DNA of 64,000 nucleotides from an uncultured Aquimarina sp. (GCA_947498815.1 CANMLU010000001.1:62001-126000), one strand, 5' to 3'; shown: positions 7,073 to 17,596, counted from the first letter of the stretch. Notes: generated by a model not told the origin, from the sequence alone. Program-made: numbers and translations.

Positions 7073-9970
7073 TTGTATATTTTAACCAGTACTTCTAGCG
7101 AAATAAGATTCTTGTTAATCTGTGCTTTCTTCTGCCTTATTACCGTTGCTAATGCGCAACAAACAGAATTAAAGGGAAAAGTCATTGATGCAATAACGAA
7201 TTATGAGCTATCCGGAATTAGAATAACTATTCAGAAAACAAACATTTTTACCACTACCAATGATCATGGGGATTTTGATTTTAGCAAGAATCAGCTTCCT
7301 CTTGGAGAGCAACTTCTTGTACTATCGGGCGAGGGCTATATAACAAAACGTTTCCCCATTGTTCTTAACGAGGGAGAGACTCTTGACCTTAAAAAAATAG
7401 ATCTGAATTATGATTTTAATACAGAACAAAAACAAATAGGAACTATCAGCCTTTCAGATAGTGAACTGGACGAGGATAATGATGCTTCACAGAGCATGTC
7501 TGCATTGCTTCATGCGAACAGAGATGTGTTTTTGAGTGCAGCTGCATTTGATTTTAGTTCCACTTTTTTTCGAACCAGAGGATTAGGAAACGAATACGGA
7601 AAAGTTTTGATCAATGGAATCAAAATGAATAAACTGTTTAACGGAAGACCGCAATGGAGCAATTGGGGTGGTTTAAATGATGTACAACGCAATCAAGAGT
7701 TTTCGCTTGGGCTTTCAGAAAACGACTACGTCTTTGGAGACCTTCTAGGGACATCAAACATCATCATGAGAGCTTCTCAATATAGAAAAGGCGGAAGATT
7801 ATCATACGCGACCTCCAACAGAAGTTATGATGGCAGAGTAATGGCAACATACAGCTCTGGCATAACACCAGATAATTGGGCATTTTCGGCATCGATATCA
7901 CGCAGATATGGCAATCAGGGACTTGTAGAGGGTACATTGTATGATTCGAACTCGTTTTTTGCAGCAGTAGAAAAGAAATTCAGTAAAAAGCACAGCATTA
8001 ATGTAATGAGTTTTTATACGCCAAATCGCCGAGGTAAATCTACTGCAATTACGCAAGAGGTTTTTGACATCAAAGGAAGATCGTATAACCCCAATTGGGG
8101 ATACCATGATGGTAAGCTCAGAAACTCCAAGGTAAAAATAGTGGAGGAACCGGTGGTAATGCTCAGTCACTATTGGAATATCACAAATAACACCCTTTTG
8201 AATACCAATGTGGCGTTCCAAACCGGAAAAACCGGGACGAGTAGAATTGATACCGGAGGCAGCGATTTAATTATAGACTCCAACGGTCAACAAACATACA
8301 TTGGGGGCGGTAGAAGTATAGATACAAACCCAGTGCACCCGGATAACCTGCCAAGTTCTTTTTTACAAGATCCCAACCCGACACCTTTGGAGTATCAAAA
8401 TGCATTTTTGGCACAACAAAACCTTATTAGTGATGGTCAGTTGGACTGGAATAGCTTAATACTTACAAATCAACAAAACAAACAACAAGGCAATAATGCA
8501 ACCTATGCGGTATACCAGGACCGCACAGATGATACTCAGCTTACAGGAAATATTATTTTAACCAGTACAATAAGTAATCACTTTATATTGAATGCGGCGG
8601 TCAATTATCAAAGTTTGAAAAGCGAAAATTTTGCCGAAATACAAGATTTGTTGGGTGGTACTGGATTTTTGGACATCGATGTGTTTGGGTTATCCGCAAA
8701 AGACGTTACAAATACCGAGTTAATAAATAGAGCACAAAGCGATCTTCAAAACCCAAACCGAGTAGTAGGTGTTGGTGATAGATATGATTACAATTATGAG
8801 ATTGACGCAACTACAGTAGACGGTTATTTGCAGGGGCAATTTAAATTTAACCGGATGGATTTTTTTGTTGCAGGTTCTGCTTCCCAAACTTCTTATCAGC
8901 GAAATGGGCTTTTTGAGAACGGTTATTTTCCTGGCAATTTGTCTTTTGGAAAGAGTGCGCCGGTAGATTTCACTAACTATGGAGTAAAAGGCGGAGGCAC
9001 CTTTAAAATCAATGGTCATCATGCGATTGGGATTAATGGAGCATATTTTAATAAAGCACCTACTATTCGTAATGCTTTTGTAAATGCAAGACAAAGTAAT
9101 ATTAGGATCTCAGATATACTCGTTGGAAACCAGAAAAGTGAGAAAATTCAATCTGTAGACGCGAGTTATATATTTCGATCCCCAAAGATAAAAGCAAGAG
9201 TAACGGGTTATCATACCAAAATTGAAGATGCTACCAATATTTCATTTTATTTTACCGAAGCCATTTCTGGATCTGATGTTGGTTTTGTACAGGAAATACT
9301 AACAGGTATTGATAAACTATATACCGGAGGTGAGCTAGGAATCCAATATCAAGTGATACCAACGATCAAACTAAAAGCCGCAGCAGCATTTGGAGATTTT
9401 GTATATGATAATAACCCAAATTTAACACTAACAAGCACAAGTGAATCATTTACCGATTTTGAAGGTGTACGCGACTTTGGTAAATCAACACTACAAGGAC
9501 ATCATCTTTCAGTGGGACCGCAAAGAGCTTTTCAATTGGGATTCGAATATCGAGACCCTGATTTTTGGTGGTTTGGCGCAACAACAAACTACTTTTCGAA
9601 TGCATATATCAACATAAGTCCCTTTGCGAGAACCTCTAATTTTTTACAAGACTCTGATGGACTTCCCTTTAATGATTATGATCAGGATACAGCCAGAGAC
9701 CTATTAAGACAAGAACAGTTCGATGATTATTTTCTGGTGAATGCAATAGGAGGAAAATCTTGGAGGATTAAAGGATATTATGTTGGTTTTTTTGCTTCGA
9801 TCAACAACATTTTTAATCAAGAATATAAAACAGGAGGTTTTGAGCAAGCGAGAAATGCCAATTACAGACTGGCACTCGAAGAATCGAGACGTGATACTCC
9901 TGTTTTTGGTCCCAAATATTTTTTTGGATTAGGAACTTCTTACTATATGAATGTTTACGTACGATTTTAA
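7073..9970 (+). CDS. TonB-dependent outer-membrane receptor with carboxypeptidase-like N-terminal domain
   Basis: 965 residues. Signal peptide ending ITVANA-QQ; then a carboxypeptidase-regulatory-like beta-sandwich (about 32-115; ELKGKVIDAITNYELSGIRI), a plug domain (about 135-240; FFRTRGLGNEYGKVLINGI) and a long beta-barrel ending in the aromatic C-terminus YVRF expected of an outer-membrane protein. It imports a ligand too large for porins using TonB energy. No ATG fits; TTG at 7073 gives a good signal peptide. It is followed 64 bases later by a DUF5689 lipoprotein and lies divergent from an EEP nuclease. I recall receptor/DUF5689/EEP as a recurring trio in flavobacteria, which suggests uptake of nucleic acid breakdown products (inference). 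Confidence 0.88.
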   Translation: MYILTSTSSEIRFLLICAFFCLITVANAQQTELKGKVIDAITNYELSGIRITIQKTNIFTTTNDHGDFDFSKNQLPLGEQLLVLSGEGYITKRFPIVLNEGETLDLKKIDLNYDFNTEQKQIGTISLSDSELDEDNDASQSMSALLHANRDVFLSAAAFDFSSTFFRTRGLGNEYGKVLINGIKMNKLFNGRPQWSNWGGLNDVQRNQEFSLGLSENDYVFGDLLGTSNIIMRASQYRKGGRLSYATSNRSYDGRVMATYSSGITPDNWAFSASISRRYGNQGLVEGTLYDSNSFFAAVEKKFSKKHSINVMSFYTPNRRGKSTAITQEVFDIKGRSYNPNWGYHDGKLRNSKVKIVEEPVVMLSHYWNITNNTLLNTNVAFQTGKTGTSRIDTGGSDLIIDSNGQQTYIGGGRSIDTNPVHPDNLPSSFLQDPNPTPLEYQNAFLAQQNLISDGQLDWNSLILTNQQNKQQGNNATYAVYQDRTDDTQLTGNIILTSTISNHFILNAAVNYQSLKSENFAEIQDLLGGTGFLDIDVFGLSAKDVTNTELINRAQSDLQNPNRVVGVGDRYDYNYEIDATTVDGYLQGQFKFNRMDFFVAGSASQTSYQRNGLFENGYFPGNLSFGKSAPVDFTNYGVKGGGTFKINGHHAIGINGAYFNKAPTIRNAFVNARQSNIRISDILVGNQKSEKIQSVDASYIFRSPKIKARVTGYHTKIEDATNISFYFTEAISGSDVGFVQEILTGIDKLYTGGELGIQYQVIPTIKLKAAAAFGDFVYDNNPNLTLTSTSESFTDFEGVRDFGKSTLQGHHLSVGPQRAFQLGFEYRDPDFWWFGATTNYFSNAYINISPFARTSNFLQDSDGLPFNDYDQDTARDLLRQEQFDDYFLVNAIGGKSWRIKGYYVGFFASINNIFNQEYKTGGFEQARNANYRLALEESRRDTPVFGPKYFFGLGTSYYMNVYVRF

Positions 9971-10034
9971 TCACATCCAACAGGTCGTAAGGATTTGTAA
10001 AGGTTTTAACTTTTAATACTAACAATAAGAAAAC

Positions 10035-11438
10035 ATGAATACCAATTTGATAACAAGAAGCGCATATCTTTTAGGCATAATAGTTTTGATATTTAATTGC
10101 GCACCTGAAGATAATTTTAAAACACCCGAGACCGTTATTCAAGAACCAGAGGTTAAAGGAACGGTAATAGCTATTGATGCTGTGCTTGGTATTTTGGGTC
10201 AAGCACTCGAAAAGGATGGAGAAAATGCCAAAGTAGTTTTTAAGGACACCAAAAATTTTATTGAAGGCTATGTTGTCTCCAGCGATAAAGCAAGTAATTT
10301 TTTCAAAGAGATTATACTTCAGGATAAAAAGATCAACCCATCTGCTGGGTTGAGGGTCTTACTTGATGACAATCCACTATTTACGAAATACGAATTTGGA
10401 CGTAAAGTGTATGTACAACTTGATGGATTATCTCTTGGAATAGAAAATGGTGTTCCTACACTAGGAATATCAGAAGGTAATGCTATTGGAGCGATTCCTT
10501 CATTTTCTTTGGATGAGGTTATACTTCGGTCTACAGAAACAGCAACAATATCGCCGTTGGATATTACAATCGAAGATTTTACAGATGCAATGCTGAACTT
10601 GTATGTTAAGGTAGATAATATTCAGTTTAACAAAAATATCGTCCTTGCTGATAATGCATTTACCTTTGCAGCAGAATCCAATGATGTGTTCGATGGAGAG
10701 CGTATCATAGAGAGTTGTGACAGCGGTAGAACAACAATTTTAAGCACAAGTACATTTTCTGATTTTAAAGGACTTAAACTACCCGATAACCAGGGTAGTT
10801 TTGAAGGTATTCTTACCAAAAACTTTTCAGGAAACACCTATAATCTAATACTTAATGACCCTGGAGGGTTGGTTTTTGATAAAGAAACACGTTGTGATCC
10901 AACAGTTTTAGAATGCGATCCAAATGAAGAAGGCACTGAAATATTATTTGAAGCAGATTTTACAGGGCTTAAAACCTCCAAATTAGATGATGAGGGTTGG
11001 CTCAATATAAATAGCACCAATGGAAAACTAACTTACAAAATTGGAGATTTTAATGATAATCAGTATGTACAAATTACCGGTTTTAGATCTAAAGAACCCC
11101 TTTATGAGGTCTGGCTTGTTAGTCCCGAAATAAAGCTAGATTCTACCACCACCGAAACATTAAATTTTGATCTGCAAGCAGGGTATGACAATGGCAATAT
11201 CATGGAGGTGTTTGTGACCAATGATTTTATCGATGACCCAACTACTGCAACATGGGTAAAACTTGATGCAACAATCCCCAGGGGGCCATTAAATAGTTTT
11301 GGAACATTTGTCCCTGCCGGCCCCATTGGTCTGTCGTGTGTCGATGGTACTATTAGAATTGGATATAGATATATTGGTGGTGATCCAAGAGCTACTACGC
11401 GATATCATATTGATAATATTAAGGTTACTGGTATGTAA
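10035..11438 (+). CDS. DUF5689 lipoprotein with C-terminal choice-of-anchor-type domain
   Basis: 467 residues, probable lipoprotein (IVLIFNCAPEDN, Cys at about 23). Residues about 45-280 match the DUF5689/OB-fold pattern (FIEGYVVSSDKASNFFKEI, YEFGRKVYVQLDGL, NQGSFEGILTKN). Residues about 295-467 are a beta-jelly-roll of the choice-of-anchor J type (ILFEADFTG, VWLVSPEIKLD, LNFDLQAGYDNGN, YHIDNIKVTG). It is co-directional with and probably co-transcribed from the TonB receptor gene, so it likely works as its surface partner binding substrate. It ends with a strong terminator. Confidence 0.8.
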   Translation: MNTNLITRSAYLLGIIVLIFNCAPEDNFKTPETVIQEPEVKGTVIAIDAVLGILGQALEKDGENAKVVFKDTKNFIEGYVVSSDKASNFFKEIILQDKKINPSAGLRVLLDDNPLFTKYEFGRKVYVQLDGLSLGIENGVPTLGISEGNAIGAIPSFSLDEVILRSTETATISPLDITIEDFTDAMLNLYVKVDNIQFNKNIVLADNAFTFAAESNDVFDGERIIESCDSGRTTILSTSTFSDFKGLKLPDNQGSFEGILTKNFSGNTYNLILNDPGGLVFDKETRCDPTVLECDPNEEGTEILFEADFTGLKTSKLDDEGWLNINSTNGKLTYKIGDFNDNQYVQITGFRSKEPLYEVWLVSPEIKLDSTTTETLNFDLQAGYDNGNIMEVFVTNDFIDDPTTATWVKLDATIPRGPLNSFGTFVPAGPIGLSCVDGTIRIGYRYIGGDPRATTRYHIDNIKVTGM

Positions 11439-11445
11439 TACGAGT

Positions 11446-11479
11446 AAACCCCACAGGCCTTCAAGACCTGTGGGGGTTT
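11446..11479 (+). terminator. terminator after the receptor/DUF5689 operon
   Basis: AAACCCCACAGG pairs with CCTGTGGGGGTTT across a 9-base loop; unusually GC-rich for this genome. The T-run is short (three). Confidence 0.7.
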
Positions 11480-11601
11480 AAAAAAACCAAATTACTTTAA
11501 AAACTTCTGGTATGCCCTATTAAAACAAGGGTTCTCAAAGAAATAAAACAATTAACACAATATAACGTTTAATACACAGTACAAACTAAATATGTTGTAT
11601 T

Positions 11602-11862
11602 ATGAAAACTTTGAAAAAGTGTTTATTAATAGTGGTTTTGTTATTTACTGTAATTGCTTGTGGTGAAAAGAAAAAAGAAGCCGAAGCTAGTACTGATAAA
11701 ACGACTACTCAGAAGACAGCAGTAGTTGCAAAAAACACGCAAAAGAAAGTGGCTACAAAGAAGCTGACCAAAAAGGAACTTAGACAAATAAAAAGAGCCC
11801 AGAGAAAAAGAGAGCGCGACGCAAAAAGAAAAAAGCGAGAACTCGAAAATAACAAGAAGTAA
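11602..11862 (+). CDS. small lysine/arginine-rich lipoprotein
   Basis: 86 residues. Signal peptide and lipobox (LFTVIACGEKKKE, Cys about residue 20). The mature part is extremely basic and low in complexity (KKVATKKLTKKELRQIKRAQ followed by KRERDAKRKKRE), predicted to be one long charged helix. No family recognised; a cationic tail of this kind could bind DNA, lipopolysaccharide or an acidic partner. It stands alone between a GC-rich terminator and a bidirectional terminator, next to secreted nuclease genes. Confidence 0.7.
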   Translation: MKTLKKCLLIVVLLFTVIACGEKKKEAEASTDKTTTQKTAVVAKNTQKKVATKKLTKKELRQIKRAQRKRERDAKRKKRELENNKK

Positions 11863-11866
11863 AAAT

Positions 11867-11902
11867 AAAAAAGGCTGAATTATCAAATTCAGCCTTTTTT
11901 TG
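11867..11902. terminator. bidirectional terminator
   Basis: AAAAAAGGCTGAATT (11867-11881) pairs with AATTCAGCCTTTTTT around ATCA, with T-runs on both strands; it serves the basic lipoprotein and the convergent large nuclease gene. Confidence 0.9.
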
Positions 11903-11916
11903 TGGTATTGTATGTG

Positions 11917-14900
11917 TTATTCTTTAACAATCTTTTTGGCTAGATTAAGCGCTCCACTTGCATTCGAAACATTGACTACATAGAAACCTTTAGAATAAGG
12001 ACTCATGTCGATCGATAATCTAGATTGCCCTGCCGTAAACTGTAATGATCTTGTATAAACAGTTTTACCAGTTACATCCGAGATAACAACATTTAGATCA
12101 CCTTCAATCAAAGAACCAAGTTCTATAAACAATTGATTTTTAACAGGGTTAGGAGATAAAGATATATCCGTTTCTTTCAACATAAAGTCTTCTTCCATGA
12201 GTTCACTTTCAAAGTCAGTCGGATTTTTTGCATAGGCAACAGCCGATTTTGTAGCAACAAGCTCACCATTTTCAAGACAAGCGATAGCATCCAGATCATA
12301 TCCATCGGCGAACCAAGGGAAAACATTACGATCACTAACATCAACAACTTTGATATATTTTGCAGAACGCAGGTTACCCGTTGCAAGGTCAAACTCACCA
12401 TCCTGGCAGGTTGTTCCTAAAGAAACAAATTCTACTCCATCTTGAGAAGCAAAAACCTCTGCAGTTTCTGGATAGTAATTACAAGGGATGTTGTCAAAGA
12501 ACCCTGTAGATTCAAACACCGCAAACTCATTGGTATCGGCATTGTCAAAAACCTCATTGTTTAATTCTACGGTAATGGATCCTCCAAACCCCAAACTAAC
12601 AAAGTTAAAATATCTTCTTTCTTTTGGATTTCCTATGGCACGATCAGCAATGCTTCTTAGTCTTGAAATTCTTCTACCATCCTTTCTGGTACCTTGGTCA
12701 AAAGAAACTACAGACCCACCCGCACATTCGTTTTCTACGAATTGTGGCTCAAGTAAGAACCTAGCCGAAACCGGGAAGTGATCCGAAGTCGTAAACGCAT
12801 AATCCGCATCATATACTTCATAATGTACAGTAACAGAGTTTTCGATGTATGCTTCATTAAGTTCGTTAGTGATAGCTATATGATCAATCATATTCTCTCT
12901 AAAGACGAAAGAACGTAATCCCGCTTCACTTAATGCAGAAGAAACAATATTATAATTTAGACTATCATTTACATATTCCTGGAAACTAGAAACAGTAGTT
13001 GAGATATCCGCCACAGTCACATCTACATCATCATTGTAATCTCCCAGTAGGATTACTTTGTTGTTCGCAAAGTTCGCATCAAGAGAATCTTTTAGTACTT
13101 CTACGTCATATTTACGCATATCATAACGCCCTTGAGCGTCATTACCGCTATTGGCTCTTGCATGCAAAGCCACAAGATCAATACGTTCTGTAACTCCATT
13201 TATGGTTACATCTGCAGTCATTAAAAATGGTAATCTTCCGCTAGCAAAAAAACGAGATGTTGCATTAGGATAATCTAAAATAGCAGAGTCATCACCACCA
13301 TTATAAAGCGGGTGGATAGAAGTAAACATAGCTCTTGTGTTTACTACAGAAACTGTTTCGGTCTTATAGATAAAACCTACTTTTTGGAAAGGTGGGGTAC
13401 CACCAGGATTAGAAGTTGCATCAGAAAGGATATAATCATATCCAGGAAGCAACGCAACTAATTCACCAAATAACACATCGTCTGCTATTTCTTCAACAGC
13501 ATATACATCTGCATTTAATCTTTTAAGCACAGTAGCTGTACTATCTCTTTGGATCTCATCCGACATAGGGTTTTGACCCACAGGAGAGTTGCTCTCATCT
13601 CCAAACCATTCGATATTCCAAGCAACTACATCAAAGGTATCTTCTTTAGGGAAGCCAACTGTATCCCCAGGAGGAATAAACTCTACTGCACAAGGGATAT
13701 CTGATAATTGTCTTGGTAATAGTTGGAAAAACTCTCTAAAACGACCTACAACACCAGTTACTTCTGGGCACGTTACAGGTTGTACTTTTCCAACAACATC
13801 TGCTACATTATTATCTATTCGTAGCTCTCCTGTACCACTTGCATCGGTAAGAGTGAAATTAGAGTTTCCGAATAAAAGATCTCCAGGATTAGGGAATGAA
13901 GTATTAAGCACACTCACCAACTCGCCAGGGTGATCCGCTATTTCTGCCAAAGTGATTTGTAAAGGAGTAATAGGATTTTGTGGAAGTCCATTGTTTATGA
14001 CTTCTACCACACCACTAATCTGTACCTGATCATTAAATGCAGCTCTAAGCCCTGTTAAGGTAATCGAATCTCCAACTTTTAAAGAAGCATTGGCATGAAC
14101 CTGGTCATCAAAAACAGCAATACCACCTGTGACATCTTGAATAAAAGCAGGGCCATCAAAACTATCTGTAACTGTAAGTACACCAGAAATGGTAACTGGA
14201 GTGCCTTCTGCAGAAGCTCTAGCTTCTGCAATGGTGATTGGCTCACCAGGAACAACAATTACTCCGTCATTATCGGCACCTGGAGTAGGGGTCTTGGCTA
14301 CATAAGAAGCCGTATTACGCGCACCGCCTTGTCCATTAGGAACACGTTGTAGAGACTCGGCATCTTTGCTTCCGTTGGCATCCTCGTTTAATTGTAGTTG
14401 ACCGGCATTCAATAACACTAATAATTCTGGATCATCGGCATCATTAGTACCATATACGATGGCGTCAATAATATTTTCTGTGCTCACCGCTGTTCCATTG
14501 GGGAAACTGGTCGCATCGCCCAAATACAATACGACAGCATCTGCTCCATTTTGGAAAGAATTTCCAGGAACTACAAGATCGACATTAGCAACATCTGCAT
14601 TTCCGATTACAAAATACCCTTCTGCATCTGTAGAAAAACCATCAAGATCAATTGCGTTATAACTAGTATTATTATTTCCGTTGTAGTTTACTAATACAAA
14701 ACCATCCAGAGTAGTGTTTCCGGTTCCACCGTCATATAATTCAACAAACTCCAATACATCGGATCCTTGAGTATCGGCATCTAATTCATTAATGATAAGA
14801 TTAATAACCTCTGTAGCATTGGTGTTTGCAGCTCCAGGAGTTGCTATAGCTTGTGTATAGGTATTGGTGTTTCTTAATCCACCAGATCCGTTGGGGAAAC

Positions 14901-16533
14901 GTTGTAAAGAATGAAAATTCTTATCTCCTTTTTCATCTTCGTTGATTTGTGGTTCTCCAGCATTTACCAATACTAATAATTCGGCATCATCACCATCGTT
15001 AGTATCATAAACAATTGCGTCTACCAAGTTATCGGTAGTCACCAAAGTTCCGTTTGGAAAACTTGCAGCATCTGTTTTGTATAAAGCGACTGCATCTGCT
15101 CCGTTTTGTAATCCATTACCAGGAAATGTAATGGCCGATACGTTTGGCACATCTGCATTACCAATAACAAAGTATCCGCTAGCACTGGTAGTAGATCCGG
15201 TTAAATCATAAGTTGCATAACTTTGATTGTTTGACCCATTGTAAAATACTAGAATATGTCCATCTAAAGAAGTATTTCCTACACCACCATCATATAATTC
15301 TACAAACTCTAATACGTCAGAACCTTCTGTGTCCGCATCAATTTCGTTAATAACGATTACGGCATCTCCTCCTCCTGTATCTTCGATAACGACATTTTCT
15401 CGGTTAGGCGTATTTACTGCTTCTCCAGGTTCGGCAATTGCTGCAGGAAAACTTAGCAATCCACTTCCATCAAAATCGTTTCTTGTCCAATCCGAGACAA
15501 CATCGGTGTCTTGACCATTAGGAAATCTAGATGCTCCACCAACGGTGAAAGATATATCATCAAAAGATTGTAGCAACGTTACGGTAGCATAGTTAAGATC
15601 TGTCGCTCCCCCATCATTTACTCCAATATCATCAATACGTTCTTCCCATGGAGTGGTATCAAAAGTTCCATTATCGTCGGCATCAAGGTCCTGCCCAAGA
15701 GTACCAGTAAAGTTTTTTACCAAAAGTAAGGCCACCGTACCATTTTCAAAAACATTACTACCAAAAGGAGTCGTGAAATATCCATTTACATCGGTAGTTC
15801 CTAATTGTATTACTTCGTCAATAACACCCAAAGAGTTACTGTCACCGTCTATTTCAAGAATCCAATACTCGCTCAGATCGGTTTCTGGAGCAGCTTTGAT
15901 TTCTACAAATTCATCGGTATCGGATCCTGTATGATTAAATACAAACTCGTTGATTAAAGGAAGTACTATTGGAGTTCCAAAAGTTTGATTTGTATTTACC
16001 GCACCATACGTATTTGCTGTTGTAGCTTCCCAAATAAAATCTGTCGCTGTAGTTCCTGCACCAGAAAGTTGTAAAGAAGCGCCTACTTGAGTAGCACTTG
16101 ACTCGGACACCCCAATATCCGCACTCATTTGCCCTGCTGCAGGTCCATCTGTAGCGGTGACAACACCTTCGTAACTCAAAAATTGAACAACCGCACTGGT
16201 ATTATCTACTAGTGCAATCCCATCGGGAGCACCATTTTGCAATCCATTAGCTGGTAATATTTCGATCAATGTTCCAAAACCGTTTTGTTGATCCGAAATA
16301 GTTCCAGAAAGCGAAATTGTATTATAAACGGTTCCATTTGATCCGTTATACAAGGCTAGGCTCCATCCTGTAAGATCTGTGCCTGCCGCTCCTGCGATTT
16401 CGATAGCCTCTTCTACGTCTGTACTTGCATTATCGTAGTGTATTTCGTTGATAAATACAGACTGTGTAAACCCATTCTGAGTCCCTAAAAGACAAGAGAC
16501 GACAAATGGAATTAAAAGTAATTTTAATTTCAT
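11917..16533 (-). CDS. T9SS-secreted multidomain nuclease (lamin-tail repeats + EEP nuclease)
   Basis: 1538 residues from the ATG at 16533, which begins the signal peptide MKLKLLLIPFVVSCLLG; an upstream TTG is less likely. Domain order: four lamin-tail-like (LTD) beta domains (starts about 25, 190, 394, 581; each with INEhxxD and a FVEL/FVEI motif), the last two near-identical; an OB-fold region (about 763-950; GVLTVTDSF, GGIAVFDDQV); an EEP nuclease domain (about 960-1255; VVAWNIEWFG, AVEEIAD, LLGDYNDDVD, TTSDHFPV); a cell-surface beta domain (about 1265-1440); and a T9SS type A sorting domain (about 1456-1538; LSPNPVKNQLFIEL, YSKGFYVVNV). This layout resembles ExeM/NucH-type extracellular DNases. 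It should be exported and surface-anchored, cutting extracellular DNA. Confidence 0.88.
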   Translation of the reverse strand: MKLKLLLIPFVVSCLLGTQNGFTQSVFINEIHYDNASTDVEEAIEIAGAAGTDLTGWSLALYNGSNGTVYNTISLSGTISDQQNGFGTLIEILPANGLQNGAPDGIALVDNTSAVVQFLSYEGVVTATDGPAAGQMSADIGVSESSATQVGASLQLSGAGTTATDFIWEATTANTYGAVNTNQTFGTPIVLPLINEFVFNHTGSDTDEFVEIKAAPETDLSEYWILEIDGDSNSLGVIDEVIQLGTTDVNGYFTTPFGSNVFENGTVALLLVKNFTGTLGQDLDADDNGTFDTTPWEERIDDIGVNDGGATDLNYATVTLLQSFDDISFTVGGASRFPNGQDTDVVSDWTRNDFDGSGLLSFPAAIAEPGEAVNTPNRENVVIEDTGGGDAVIVINEIDADTEGSDVLEFVELYDGGVGNTSLDGHILVFYNGSNNQSYATYDLTGSTTSASGYFVIGNADVPNVSAITFPGNGLQNGADAVALYKTDAASFPNGTLVTTDNLVDAIVYDTNDGDDAELLVLVNAGEPQINEDEKGDKNFHSLQRFPNGSGGLRNTNTYTQAIATPGAANTNATEVINLIINELDADTQGSDVLEFVELYDGGTGNTTLDGFVLVNYNGNNNTSYNAIDLDGFSTDAEGYFVIGNADVANVDLVVPGNSFQNGADAVVLYLGDATSFPNGTAVSTENIIDAIVYGTNDADDPELLVLLNAGQLQLNEDANGSKDAESLQRVPNGQGGARNTASYVAKTPTPGADNDGVIVVPGEPITIAEARASAEGTPVTISGVLTVTDSFDGPAFIQDVTGGIAVFDDQVHANASLKVGDSITLTGLRAAFNDQVQISGVVEVINNGLPQNPITPLQITLAEIADHPGELVSVLNTSFPNPGDLLFGNSNFTLTDASGTGELRIDNNVADVVGKVQPVTCPEVTGVVGRFREFFQLLPRQLSDIPCAVEFIPPGDTVGFPKEDTFDVVAWNIEWFGDESNSPVGQNPMSDEIQRDSTATVLKRLNADVYAVEEIADDVLFGELVALLPGYDYILSDATSNPGGTPPFQKVGFIYKTETVSVVNTRAMFTSIHPLYNGGDDSAILDYPNATSRFFASGRLPFLMTADVTINGVTERIDLVALHARANSGNDAQGRYDMRKYDVEVLKDSLDANFANNKVILLGDYNDDVDVTVADISTTVSSFQEYVNDSLNYNIVSSALSEAGLRSFVFRENMIDHIAITNELNEAYIENSVTVHYEVYDADYAFTTSDHFPVSARFLLEPQFVENECAGGSVVSFDQGTRKDGRRISRLRSIADRAIGNPKERRYFNFVSLGFGGSITVELNNEVFDNADTNEFAVFESTGFFDNIPCNYYPETAEVFASQDGVEFVSLGTTCQDGEFDLATGNLRSAKYIKVVDVSDRNVFPWFADGYDLDAIACLENGELVATKSAVAYAKNPTDFESELMEEDFMLKETDISLSPNPVKNQLFIELGSLIEGDLNVVISDVTGKTVYTRSLQFTAGQSRLSIDMSPYSKGFYVVNVSNASGALNLAKKIVKE

Positions 16534-16867
16534 GACAATTAATTTGTTTGTGTGATTTTTTGCGTAGCGCAAGTTATGGCATTAGAACCATTCAATCACC
16601 CTAATCATGTTAAAAAAATATTAACAAATGAACAATTTTTATCAGAGCTCTTTATAAATCAAGGGTTTAGGAAATTTTGTCTTTTAATGAAAATTTACTC
16701 GTAGTCAAATAAAGGCTTACAAAAGGGTATAACACCCCAGATAAAATAGGGACTATCAACTCTTTATGCTGATTATCAATGTTTTAAATTTGTTTTATTG
16801 ACGATAAGAGATAGTTTTAATCTTTAATCATTTCAAAAAAATCACACTAATTAAATGGGAAAGGAAA
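16534..16867. other. 334-base divergent intergenic region
   Basis: AT-rich, no credible gene. It must hold the divergent promoters of the large secreted nuclease and the lipoprotein at 16868, but I found no well-spaced TTG/TAnnTTTG pair. Confidence 0.5.
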
Positions 16868-17596
16868 ATGATAAAATTGGGGAATTTTACAAAAATTATT
16901 GGGGCTGTAGCATGTGTTTTGTTAATAACATCTTGCGAACAACCGGATGGAGAAGCTGAGTTTATAAACACAAATGATGAAGAGGCTTTTGCAAGTACAA
17001 CAGGGAAAAGCAACACTCTTAAAGAAGATACACAAGAAGCAGTAAAGCCATTGTTACATATGCGGTTTGATGGTAATTTAAGTAAGAAAGAAATAACTGC
17101 CAGATTTGATGAGGAAGTTGTAGCATATTTAGCCAAACATAGAACTCAAAATAAAGGTTTAAGCACAGAGTGGTATTACAGGGTAGCAACACTTACGGGC
17201 TCTCAATCTGGAAATAATACTGATGGTAATGTACGAGCTTCTGCATATTTTTATACAGACAAAGGAGCGCATTTTGTTAAAAATATCGCTCTCGAATACC
17301 CGTCTATTGATGAACGAGAATTGGGACAATGGGATTATTATCTTTTTAAAACCTCTTTACCTGGTCAAGCTGTAAGCTGGGTAAAAATAAATCATTCCAA
17401 TATTCAATTACAAGGAACCGATGATTGGTTTGTAAAAGAATTCCATATCTACACTGTTTTAGAAGATCAAACTGTGCCTGCTACAGGTGAAACACATATA
17501 TATACATTTCCTAATGTTTGGCTGGCCAATTCCTGTGGCAATTGCTGGGATAGTTATCAGAAACGAGGAGGTGGAGTAGGCACATTAAATTTCTAG
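16868..17596 (+). CDS. lipoprotein with possible PLAT-like domain
   Basis: 242 residues. Signal peptide and lipobox (VLLITSCEQPDGE, Cys about 19). Residues about 75-105 are a short helical stretch. Residues about 115-205 (RASAYFYTDKG, LGQWDYYLFKT, WVKINHSN, WFVKEFHIYTV) loosely fit a PLAT/LH2-type beta-sandwich, but this is only a pattern impression. The C-terminus has a CGNCW pair. Its TAG stop shares the palindrome CTAG (17593-17596) with the TAG stop of the convergent EEP gene, so the two coding regions overlap by four bases. Function unknown. Confidence 0.7.
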   Translation: MIKLGNFTKIIGAVACVLLITSCEQPDGEAEFINTNDEEAFASTTGKSNTLKEDTQEAVKPLLHMRFDGNLSKKEITARFDEEVVAYLAKHRTQNKGLSTEWYYRVATLTGSQSGNNTDGNVRASAYFYTDKGAHFVKNIALEYPSIDERELGQWDYYLFKTSLPGQAVSWVKINHSNIQLQGTDDWFVKEFHIYTVLEDQTVPATGETHIYTFPNVWLANSCGNCWDSYQKRGGGVGTLNF

